Source of the DNA: Phycisphaerales bacterium
GTDB lineage: Bacteria; Planctomycetota; Phycisphaerae; Phycisphaerales; Phycisphaeraceae
NCBI GenBank assembly: GCA_012031455.1
Contig: JAAUTM010000135.1
Span: forward strand, 1-5,429
Direction: 5' to 3'
DNA: 5,429 bases
The position numbers and the translations under genes are program-made. Shown piece by piece: positions 1 to 5,429 of the stretch (its first letter is position 1; each line of letters starts with the position of its first letter). The notes below the pieces were generated by a model. That model was not told the origin of the DNA and ran no database searches. It saw only the letters and a program-made list of their open reading frames with translations.

Positions 1-131
1 ACTGAGCAGGCACGACACATATCAACCGTTAAATGATTGAGGTCAAGGCCCGGCGGCAAGACCAGTTCAGCACTGCTGCGGTCCGGAGATACCACCGCGC
101 GGAATTCGATTTCTTTGGCGGTGGCGGTCAT
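1..131 (-). CDS. N-terminal fragment, possible FapA/DUF342-family protein (partial)
   Basis: This reading frame opens with ATG at 131-129 and runs off the left edge of the window without a stop, giving 43 residues that begin MTATAKEIEFRAVVSPD. A GGAG Shine-Dalgarno (plus-strand ctcc at 139-142) sits exactly 7 nt upstream, the spacing used by several other genes here, so the start is well supported. The pattern of alternating hydrophobic residues followed by an AELVLPPG turn and LTVD resembles the N-terminal portion of FapA/DUF342 polymerization-domain proteins, which are often found beside chemotaxis and flagellar genes. That assignment rests on a short, weak resemblance plus context and is an inference. 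It follows the small Cys protein gene on the same strand after a 166-nt spacer. No signal peptide or membrane segment is visible in the fragment. Confidence 0.6.
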   Translation of the reverse strand, partial: MTATAKEIEFRAVVSPDRSSAELVLPPGLDLNHLTVDMCRACS

Positions 132-297
132 GGTCGGACTCCAAAGATCGGTATCTCCAGATAAGCTGGCCCAAGATCGGCTGGCAACGTGCCTGCAACC
201 GCTTGGATGAATGTGATTGGATCCTGTCAACCCTTATCTCATTCGTTCATTCCATTTAAGCTCAATGGCATTCTTTGGCGCAGATTCTTGCCAGGCA
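132..297. other. Intergenic spacer, no gene seen
   Basis: These 166 bases separate the small Cys protein stop from the start of the last gene. No reading frame here has an RBS or recognisable product. A minus-strand TTGACA lies at 230-225, but no good -10 box follows at 16-18 nt. An imperfect 11-base direct repeat (ccaaagatcgg at 141-151, cccaagatcgg at 170-180) is present. No strong hairpin with a T-run is visible, so neither a terminator nor a promoter can be claimed. Confidence 0.5.
139..142 (-). promoter_or_regulatory. Shine-Dalgarno for the 131 start
   Basis: Read on the minus strand this is GGAG, 7 nt before the ATG at 131. It fixes the start of the partial gene at the left edge. Confidence 0.6.
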
Positions 298-543
298 TCA
301 TGACTGCCTGACGGCAACCTGAGTCCCTGCCTCCGCCAGAATGGAACGAGCCTGATCCGTCATATTGGGATACAAATGAATGGGCACCTTGCTGCCTCCA
401 AGCTTTGAAGCAACCATATAACGGGTACAAATGCTGTTGTCGCCCAGGCAATATCTTTTTTTATACAGCGTGACAATACCCTTTTCCTCCTTCATTTTGT
501 CGTTGTAGAAGGGGCATGCTTTTAATTTTTCGCATTCGGCCAT
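298..543 (-). CDS. Small four-cysteine protein of unknown function, chemotaxis-linked
   Basis: The gene encodes 81 residues starting MAECEKLKACPFYNDKM. The ATG at 543-541 is chosen over the longer upstream frame because a GGGAG Shine-Dalgarno (plus ctccc at 551-555) lies 7 nt before it. Four cysteines stand at residues 4, 10, 32 and 39 as C-x5-C and C-x6-C pairs, the second within YCLGDNSICTRY. This suggests a small metal- or Fe-S-binding fold or structural disulfides. After them comes a basic, amphipathic tail containing KVPIHLYPN. I recall similar small proteins near signalling and chemotaxis genes, but no function is known to me. It follows cheY by 98 nt on the same strand and is probably co-transcribed. 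There is no signal peptide, so it is likely cytoplasmic. The gene is intact, unlike cheA and cheR. Confidence 0.8.
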   Translation of the reverse strand: MAECEKLKACPFYNDKMKEEKGIVTLYKKRYCLGDNSICTRYMVASKLGGSKVPIHLYPNMTDQARSILAEAGTQVAVRQS

Positions 544-550
544 GGGTAGA

Positions 551-555
551 CTCCC
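551..555 (-). promoter_or_regulatory. Shine-Dalgarno deciding the 543 start
   Basis: Minus-strand GGGAG, 7 nt from ATG at 543. It places the start of the small Cys protein at residue 19 of the longer open frame that begins at 597. Confidence 0.65.
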
Positions 556-641
556 ATAAGGTATCCATTCTAGGAGCGCTTTCAGCGCAACGATCATCTG
601 CGATCACTACGGCGAATCCTGCAGCCATGCAGACCTTGAAT

Positions 642-1019
642 TCAGGCTGCTGTGGCTGGCACTCGCGAGAGCGTTTCCCGTATGCGTTCGGCAAGCCCAT
701 CAGGGGTGAAGGGCTTGACGACGTAGTTGTTCACACCCGCCTTGATCGCCTCAATCACCCGCGTTTTTTCCGCTTCGGTGGTGACCATGATGATCGGTGT
801 TTTCTTGCCAGTGGCCCGGTACTTTTTCACGAACGTCAGCCCATCCATGTTGGGCATGTTCCAATCCACCAGCAACAGGTCCGGGTCCATCGCCCCCACT
901 TTCGAGAGCGCATCCAGGCCATCGCAGGCTTCCTGTACATCACCATGCCCCAGTTGGGCAAGGATGCCCTTCTGTATGTTGCGCATGGTCTTGGAATCAT
1001 CCACCAGGAGTATCTTCAT
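642..1019 (-). CDS. cheY: CheY chemotaxis response regulator
   Basis: This is a stand-alone 125-residue receiver domain, the usual length for CheY. Visible landmarks are the acidic pair D7-D8 (LLVDDSKTMR), the phospho-acceptor D52 in VDWNMPNMDG, T80 in IIMVTTEAEK, the switch aromatic Y99, and K102 in YVVKPFTP. All residues needed for phosphorylation and Mg2+ binding are present. The DWNMP and VVKPF motifs match classical motor-binding CheY closely. It would accept phosphate from CheA and act on the flagellar switch or another output. The adjacent cheX probably encodes its phosphatase. The ATG is supported by AAGGAAG (plus 1027-1033) 7 nt upstream. The frame is intact, and no DNA-binding output domain follows. 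Confidence 0.95.
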   Translation of the reverse strand: MKILLVDDSKTMRNIQKGILAQLGHGDVQEACDGLDALSKVGAMDPDLLLVDWNMPNMDGLTFVKKYRATGKKTPIIMVTTEAEKTRVIEAIKAGVNNYVVKPFTPDGLAERIRETLSRVPATAA

Positions 1020-1026
1020 GTTTTCA

Positions 1027-1033
1027 CTTCCTT
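1027..1033 (-). promoter_or_regulatory. Shine-Dalgarno of cheY
   Basis: Minus-strand AAGGAAG, 7 nt before the cheY ATG. It directly abuts the second copy of the 10-base direct repeat at 1032-1057. Confidence 0.7.
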
Positions 1034-1057
1034 AAACGGAGTCTTGATTAAACGGAG
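1032..1057. repeat. Two exact 10-base direct repeats, 16-base period
   Basis: The plus-strand word ttaaacggag occurs at 1032-1041 and again at 1048-1057, with 6 bases between. On the coding strand it reads CTCCGTTTAA twice, just upstream of the cheY ribosome binding site and within the 55-nt cheX-cheY spacer. It may be a small local duplication; an operator or translational role cannot be shown from sequence. Confidence 0.6.
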
Positions 1058-1074
1058 CTTACCTACGGAGTAAT

Positions 1075-1587
1075 TCAGCCCACCACTGCAGAGGTAGCAG
1101 AACCGGCAGCCGCACTGCCAGCAGCCAGTGTGCTGTTCTTGATCGCCACTTCGACGGCAAAATCACCGACATCGGAGGCGCAGGGCAGCAAGATCGTCAC
1201 CACGTCCTTGCTGGCAAAAACCATGTGGCCTTTGCCGATTACCACCGACGGGCAGGAAATAGCCACCTTCCGTCCCTGAAACTGGGCCTTGGCATTGCCT
1301 GAAACCATATTGACCAGTTCGCCCACGGCGTCGGGGAAATCTTCATGGGTATGTTGCAGGTCACTGCCAGTGAATAAAGCCACTACCCTTTCGGCCACCG
1401 CGATGGGGAAACTTAGCACCACGGTACCTTCCACATCACCGGACATGCCGATGATGCCCGACACGTCATAGGTTGGTTCGCCGGTCTTGGCCAGTGAGGG
1501 CTGCCCCACTTGGACCGGAAGTTGCAGCATGGTTTCAAAAACGCGCTGCACACTGGTTACAAACGGCATAATGTATGAGCTGTCCAA
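1075..1587 (-). CDS. cheX: CheX-type CheY-P phosphatase (CheC/CheX/FliY family)
   Basis: The product is 170 residues, a little longer than typical CheX (about 155). The family signature DAVGELVNMVSGNAK spans residues 86-100, giving the catalytic E90 and N93 pair that in CheX inserts into CheY to hydrolyse the aspartyl phosphate. The single ExxN site fits CheX rather than CheC, which carries two. The region GIIGMSGDVEGTVVLSFP (44-61) matches the central strands of the fold. The start is TTG at 1587-1585, chosen because AAGGAGAG lies upstream with its GGAG 7 nt away; the first internal ATG (1569) would be badly spaced. A low-complexity Ala/Gly/Ser tail (about 153-170) is probably disordered. 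The gene lies 20 nt after cheA and just before cheY, its likely substrate. The reading frame is intact. Confidence 0.9.
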   Translation of the reverse strand: MDSSYIMPFVTSVQRVFETMLQLPVQVGQPSLAKTGEPTYDVSGIIGMSGDVEGTVVLSFPIAVAERVVALFTGSDLQHTHEDFPDAVGELVNMVSGNAKAQFQGRKVAISCPSVVIGKGHMVFASKDVVTILLPCASDVGDFAVEVAIKNSTLAAGSAAAGSATSAVVG

Positions 1588-1592
1588 ATCTG

Positions 1593-1600
1593 CTCTCCTT
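1593..1600 (-). promoter_or_regulatory. Strong Shine-Dalgarno supporting a TTG start for cheX
   Basis: Minus-strand AAGGAGAG is the strongest ribosome binding site in the window. Its GGAG is 7 nt from TTG at 1587, which decides the non-ATG start. Confidence 0.75.
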
Positions 1601-1607
1601 GTGAGAT

Positions 1608-4025
1608 TCAGGCTGCCAGACGATCTGCAGCCGGGGCCTGACGGATTAACTGGATCACATCGAGGATCAGGCTGACATCGCCGTCCTCCCGGATGGTCGC
1701 GCCGCTGAACGGCCCGCCATTGGTGTATTTGTCATCCAAAGGTTTGATGACGATCTCCTGCTGCCCGATCAGCCGATCCACCACCAGCCCCGCCCGCTGG
1801 CCGCCCACCCCTATCACCACTGCAAACCGGCTGTTCGCTCTGCGCTTCACTTTCCCGCAAACGTTCACGCAAATCAATCAGCGGTAATACAATGTCCCTT
1901 AATCGCATCACTGGTTGTCCGCTCACCGAATAAACCATGCTCTTTTCCGGCTTGACGATCTCAATGATGCTCTGAAGCGGCACGCAATACAGGGCTTTGC
2001 CCACCCCCACCACCATCGCTGGCATAATGGCCACCGTCAGTGGTATCAGTATTTCAATCGTCGTACCTTTGCCCTTGCTTGAATTGATATTCACCACACC
2101 ATTCAATTTGGCAATGTTGGTCCGCACCACATCCATCCCCACACCCCGGCCGGAAAGGTCTGTTACCCGCTCGGCTGTGGAGAAACCCGCAGCAAAAATA
2201 AAACGGTACACCTCTTCATTGGTCATCGCGGCCACCTGTTCAGCCGTGACCAATCCTTTTTCCACCGCTTTCCTGGCCAGCACTTCGCGGTCAGCCCTGC
2301 CGTCATCGCTGATTCCACCCGTACGTGGCTTCCCTGATGCTGGGCCGCAAGCCGTACTGTGCCCATTTCGGATTTGCCTGCTGCTTTGCGTAGCTCGGGC
2401 TTTTCGATGCCATGGTCCGCCGAGTTGCGCAGAATGTGAATCAGCGGGTCGCCCAGCAGTTCCAGCACACTCTTGTCAACCTCGGTTTCCTTGCCCACAA
2501 TTTCCAGGTTGATTTTTTTTGTCAAGTGCGCGGGAAATATCCCGAATCACGCGCGGATAACGTTCAAACAACTTGGCCAGTGGTTGCATGCGTGTACGCA
2601 TAACACCGACCTGCAATTCACTGGTAAGCCGGTCAAGGTCACTGTTGGCCCCGGCCACGTTTTCCAGAAAATCCACAGGCAGTTCATATTCCCTGCACTT
2701 GCGCCCCATCGCCAGCATCCGGTTCTTGGTCAGCACCAGTTGTCCCACCAGGTTCAGCAATGCCTCCAGTCGGCCCACTTCCACACGAATTGTCTGCTCG
2801 ACGTTGGCGACCTGAGTCTTGGAATCTTTGGCAGCCGCATCCCCCTGCTTTGCTCCCGCAGCGTCAGTTTGTGACGCTTGCGCTAAGGACGAAGCAGAAT
2901 CGGCCTGAGTTGTTGCACTCTCCGATACGGTGTTTTCAGCCGCACCTGCAGGGTTGCCTTGTCGAGCAGATGCCTCTGCCTGCAAGACGCCATCAAGACG
3001 TAGGACCGTCAGTGGATCACTGCTTTGGGTGCAGCATTCCGTGGGGAGCGATTTGCCTTCCAGCAATTGCTCAACACGAGCGGTGAATGTCTTGAGCGGC
3101 CAGAGCAATTCCGTCGCATGTTCCAATGCCTGTGCCTGCAATTCGATCAGATAACGAATCCCTTCCAGACGTAATAGCAGGTCAGTCGCGGTGTCACCCT
3201 GTGCATGTTGCAAAGCCTGTGAACCTCGGGCAAGAAACCCCGTCAACCGGGTCAAATCACTCAACTCGAAAAATTCCAGGGTTTTGGCCAGCTCTCCCGC
3301 AATCTCCCATAATTCCTTGACACCCTGCTCGCGGGTATTTGCTTCTGCACAAAGGTGCAAAGCCTGATCCAGCTTCTGCGCCTGTTGTCGTAGATCATCA
3401 ACCATGAATGAAAGTAGTTCCTGCTTCTGCGAGGGCAGAACAAGCTTACGTTCGCCCGTGGATTCTCTGGTTGCTGATTCAGCCGGATTTGTGGCGGCAT
3501 CGGTTGCCGCGGATTGTTCCGTATTTTCTGCGGTTTTGGATGAAGTCGCCCCAGCCTCGACGGGAACACCTTGAGCATCGAATGCCTGAACGCTGGTTTT
3601 TGACTCAACCGCACCGGAATTGGGCTGTTTTCCCTCAGCGATATGGTGCAAAAGAGCAATCAGATCCTCGGGGCCTGGGGTGATCGCTTCCCCCGCGGCA
3701 AGCTGTTCGATCATGTTCCGCACCACGTCGGCGCTTTTGAGCATGGCATCCATCACTGCCGGGGTCAGCCTGATTTCCCCCTTGCGCAGACGGTTAAGCG
3801 CATCCTCCGCCGCATGGGCAAAGTGCGTGATGGCGGTAAGCCCCAGAAAACTGGCAGCACCCTTGATGGTATGCAAAGCGCGGAAGACCGAGTTCAGCCG
3901 TTCCTGTGCCTGCGGGCCGTTGCCCAAAGTTTCCAGCGTTACCAAATCAGCATCAAGCTGCTCGATCAGCTCGCGCGACTCGGTGAGAAATCCTGAAGTA
4001 GACTGGGGTCCATTCCCTCTGACAT
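1608..4025 (-). CDS. cheA: CheA chemotaxis histidine kinase, interrupted by four frameshifts
   Basis: Four single-base indels (near 3988, 2513, 2313 and 1827) split this gene into five frame segments. Repaired, they balance out to an 805-residue CheA. Domains (repaired numbering) are: P1 HPt 1-125 with phospho-His H52 in ALHTIKGAASFLGL; an Ala/Ser/Thr linker; an HPt-like helical region about 200-325 without the histidine; a second linker; P3 dimerization from about 412; P4 ATPase with N box HILRNSADHGIE (N534, D537), G1 box DDGRAD (574-579), FAAGFSTAE and G2 GRGVGMDVV (626-634); and the CheW-like P5 from about 665. The G1 box lacks its usual second glycine. No clear CheY/CheB-binding P2 domain is seen. 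The start ATG at 4025 follows GGGAG by 8 nt and lies 3 nt after the cheR stop. The intact motifs suggest a working kinase in the organism, with sequencing errors here. Confidence 0.92.
1827..1828 (-). other. cheA frameshift 4 (apparent extra base)
   Basis: The coding strand reads CAGCCGGTTTGCAGTG. With one G removed it gives QPFAVVIGVGG, joining the LIDLRERLRESEAQSE segment to the final CheW-like segment ending in DRLAA. Confidence 0.75.
2313..2314 (-). other. cheA frameshift 3 (apparent missing A)
   Basis: The coding strand reads GTGGAATCAGCGATGAC. One extra A gives VEISDDG, the expected lead-in to the G1 ATP-binding box; as read, the frame gives VESAMTAG instead. Confidence 0.85.
2513..2520 (-). 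other. cheA frameshift 2 at an A8 run
   Basis: The coding strand has GAC followed by eight A and then TC. Seven A would give ALDKKINLEIVGKETEVD, exactly the CheA P3/P4 junction. The extra A sends the frame to KKNQPGNCG. Confidence 0.85.
3987..3990 (-). other. cheA frameshift 1 (apparent missing base)
   Basis: The coding strand reads CAGGATTTCTCACCGAG. One more T or C gives LLQDFLTESRELIEQLD, the standard CheA N-terminal helix; as read it becomes QDFSP. Confidence 0.85.
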
Positions 4026-4028
4026 GGC

Positions 4029-4964
4029 TTAGGCTCCCACCTTGAATGTTTTGACGAATCCCGTTGCGGTACCAGCCGTGTTCGTGGTTCCAATGGAACC
4101 TGCGTTGGGCTGCACCAGACCCGATGAACGCTTGACATACGCAAAAGCGCTGGGCACGGGCAAAGGTTCAAAGGGTACATCCAGCGTCCGCAGGTTTCAC
4201 TGTGACCGATGTACAGTGCCCGTCCTCCTGCAGCTGGTTGTAAAATGTCTTCACGCATATCTGCCGCATCGGATCGTCGAAATAGATCATGACGTTCCGA
4301 CAGAAGATTACATCCCAATTGCCAAAGCGCTTGGCAGCCAGCGAATCCTTGAGGTTCAGCAATTCAAACCGGACCATGCTCTGTACGGTCGGGTCCAGCG
4401 TATACAACCCGTTGCTCTCGGAAAAATAACGCTTGAGCACAAACGGATTCATGGTACGCACTGAGTAATGGGGATATTTGCCCGACTGCGCCAGTTCCAG
4501 GCACTTTTCACTGATATCCGTACCCAGCACTTCAAGATGCCAGTCAGGCAGACGAACGCCCAAGGTGCGGTGCAACTGAATCGCAAGGGTGTAAGGCTCT
4601 TCCCCTGACGAGCATGCCGCTGACCATATCCGCAGGCGTCGGGTGGTTTTCTGGTTTCCAGCAGCCGGGGCAGGGTCACTTTTTCAAAATGATCCAGCTG
4701 CGGCTCGTTGCGAAAGAATGAAGTTTCGTTGATGGTGATGCGGTTAAACATCTCCTGAAACTCATCATCGTGGTACGGGCCAACGGTCAGAAAAGTGATG
4801 TATTCGTCGTAGTTGTTGAATTCCAGTTCCTCAAGACGGCGGGAGAGCCTGCTCTCCAGCACATACTTCTTCGCAGAGGGAAAATGGATGCCGCTGCGTT
4901 CGTAGACGATCTTGCGAAGCCGGTCGAACTGCGGGTCCGACATCGTGAGGGATGCGGTAGTCAT
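4029..4964 (-). CDS. cheR: CheR chemotaxis receptor methyltransferase, interrupted by three frameshifts
   Basis: Three missing bases, all in homopolymers (4647-4650, 4219-4221, 4193-4194), break the frame. Repaired, the product is 312 residues. CheR transfers methyl from S-adenosylmethionine to receptor glutamates during adaptation. Visible features (repaired numbering) are the N-terminal helical domain 1-95 including INETSFFR (78-85), the SAM-binding motif IWSAACSSGEEPYTLA (113-128), VLGTDISEKCLELA (146-159), WDVIFCRNVMIYFDD (217-231) and LYIGHSET (251-258). The normal domain ends near AFAYVKR (274-280). A Ser/Gly/Thr-rich 32-residue tail follows and ends in FVKTFKVGA. The chosen start (ATG at 4964) has only a weak RBS; ATG at 4943, giving MSDPQFDRL, is possible. 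The TAA at 4031-4029 lies 3 nt before cheA. Confidence 0.9.
4034..4038 (-). promoter_or_regulatory. Shine-Dalgarno of cheA, inside the end of cheR
   Basis: Minus-strand GGGAG lies 8 nt before the ATG at 4025 and within the last codons of cheR, a layout consistent with translational coupling. It favours the MSEGMDPSLL start over the internal ATG at 4013. Confidence 0.65.
4193..4194 (-). other. cheR frameshift 3 (apparent missing C)
   Basis: The coding strand GAAACCTGCGGACG gives ETCGR as read. With CCC it gives ETLRTLDVPFEPLP and continues to a stop 3 nt before cheA. Confidence 0.85.
4219..4221 (-). other. cheR frameshift 2 (apparent missing G)
   Basis: The coding strand GAGGACGGGCACTG gives EDGHCTS as read. 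With GGGG it gives EDGALYIGHSET, the conserved CheR C-terminal motif. Confidence 0.88.
4647..4650 (-). other. cheR frameshift 1 (apparent missing A in an A-run)
   Basis: The coding strand ACCAGAAAACCACCCGAC gives TRKPPD as read. With five A it gives TRKTTRRLRIWSAACSSGEE, the SAM-binding motif. Confidence 0.9.
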
Positions 4965-4980
4965 GGCACTTCACGGCGGG
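4890..4980. other. Composition step between cheW and cheR
   Basis: By hand count, 4981-5429 is about 68% GC (304 of 449), while 4501-4920 is about 53% (223 of 420). Codons of cheW end in G or C about 94% of the time; CheR codons become mixed from about residue 27 onward. The change falls within the cheR 5' end or the 48-nt spacer. It could be an assembly join or a natural recombination boundary. Confidence 0.6.
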
Positions 4981-5012
4981 GAGGTTCGGGGGCTCGGCGC
5001 GGACACAACCGA

Positions 5013-5429
5013 TCATGCCGCGGCGGCGAGGGCGTGGTCACACGCGGCAAGGTGCTGGCCGCTGAAGAGCTTGTCGAGGTTGAGCAGGATCAGAAGCCGA
5101 TCCTCGAGCTTGCCGACGCCCTGGACGTAATCGCTCTCGCCGGAGCCCGCGACCATCTGGGGGGTGGGCTCGACGATGGACTCGCTGATGCGGAGGACCT
5201 CGTTGACGCGATCGACGGTGAACCCGATGACTCGCGTCGGGCCGGCGCTGCCGCGCACCTCGACGACGACGATGCGGCTGTCGGTCGAGTTCTCCAGCGG
5301 GGGCATGCCGAAGCGCTTGCGCAGGTCCATCACCGGGATGATCTTGCCGCGCAGGTTGATGACGCCCTCGACGAAGGGCGGGCTCGTGCGGCACCGCGTG
5401 ATCGGCATCATGCGGTTGATCTCCTGCAC
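5013..5429 (-). CDS. cheW: CheW coupling protein (5' end outside the window)
   Basis: The frame is open at the right edge and ends with TGA at 5015-5013, giving 138 residues; about 20-25 N-terminal residues are probably missing. CheW bridges chemoreceptors and the P5 domain of CheA at the inner membrane. Recognisable stretches are VQEINRMMPITRC, the hallmark FVEGVINLRGKIIPVMDLRKRFGM (read at 5288-5359), the second barrel beginning VIGFTVDRVNEVLRI, and the C-terminal YVQGVGKLEDRLLILLNLDKLF. A short Ala-rich tail follows. The GTG at the very edge is in frame but is not the start, since the family normally has residues before it. Base composition is much richer in GC than the rest of the operon, and the frame has no indels. 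The gene is upstream of cheR by 48 nt. Confidence 0.93.
   Translation of the reverse strand: MQEINRMMPITRCRTSPPFVEGVINLRGKIIPVMDLRKRFGMPPLENSTDSRIVVVEVRGSAGPTRVIGFTVDRVNEVLRISESIVEPTPQMVAGSGESDYVQGVGKLEDRLLILLNLDKLFSGQHLAACDHALAAAA

Noticed and set aside
179..194. Sigma-54-like GGCAC-N-GC site, and a GCCGAT resembling the sigma-28 -10 box
   Set aside because: The GG-N10-GC spacing is met but the TTGC element is misplaced, and the sigma-28 candidate has no -35 match.
184..194. Near-palindrome ggcaacgtgcc as a terminator hairpin
   Set aside because: The stem is only 4 bp and no T-run follows.
225..230. Minus-strand TTGACA as a sigma-70 -35 box
   Set aside because: The bases 16-18 nt downstream do not resemble TATAAT, so no promoter is claimed.
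239..451. 70-codon minus-strand frame
   Set aside because: It overlaps the small Cys protein in another frame and has no RBS or family features.
516..1073. 185-codon open frame on the plus strand
   Set aside because: It lies antisense to cheY and the cheY-to-small-gene spacer, shows no recognisable domain, and is a shadow of the coding strand.
1997..2512. 171-codon open frame on the plus strand
   Set aside because: It is antisense to the CheA ATPase region, and its composition follows the reversed cheA codons.
1608..4964. Programmed frameshifting as the cause of the cheR/cheA breaks
   Set aside because: Seven shifts in both directions in two housekeeping-type che genes, nearly all in short runs, are far better explained by sequencing indels.
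5038..5394. 118-codon minus-strand frame rich in Arg, Pro and His
   Set aside because: It is a shifted-frame shadow of the GC-rich cheW, whose frame has clear family motifs.

Overview
The window is one leftward (minus-strand) bacterial chemotaxis operon. In transcription order it reads cheW (5' end cut off by the window), cheR, cheA, cheX, cheY, a small four-cysteine protein, and the first 43 codons of a further gene whose N-terminus is weakly FapA/DUF342-like. No RNA gene, insertion sequence, CRISPR array or convincing terminator was found. A cheA/cheR/cheW/cheX/cheY set with a CheX phosphatase rather than CheZ points away from enteric bacteria and fits groups such as Planctomycetota or the former Deltaproteobacteria. 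The sequence alone does not settle the phylum.

Layout: 5013-5429 CheW coupling protein (partial, about 68% GC, almost all codons ending in G or C). 4029-4964 CheR methyltransferase, broken by three single-base frameshifts. 1608-4025 CheA kinase, broken by four single-base frameshifts. 1075-1587 CheX phosphatase with a TTG start. 642-1019 CheY. 298-543 small Cys protein. 132-297 non-coding spacer with only weak signals. 1-131 start of the last gene. Spacing is tight: cheR and cheA are 3 nt apart, cheA and cheX 20 nt, cheX and cheY 55 nt. Most starts carry a GGAG-type Shine-Dalgarno 7-8 nt upstream; cheR does not.

How the genes work together: CheW couples receptors to the CheA kinase. CheA autophosphorylates on its HPt histidine and passes phosphate to CheY. 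CheX would dephosphorylate CheY-P, and CheR methylates receptors for adaptation. No receptor, CheB or CheD lies in the window.

Main oddities: (1) seven single-base indels within cheR and cheA, mostly in homopolymers. When repaired they give uninterrupted 312-aa and 805-aa proteins with all expected motifs, so sequencing error is more likely than decay. (2) A step in composition from about 68% to 53% GC near the cheW/cheR boundary, which may be a chimeric join or a real recombination edge. (3) CheA has what looks like a second HPt-like domain lacking the phospho-histidine, and a defective ATP-binding G1 box as read. (4) A conserved-looking small cysteine protein of unknown function sits in the operon.
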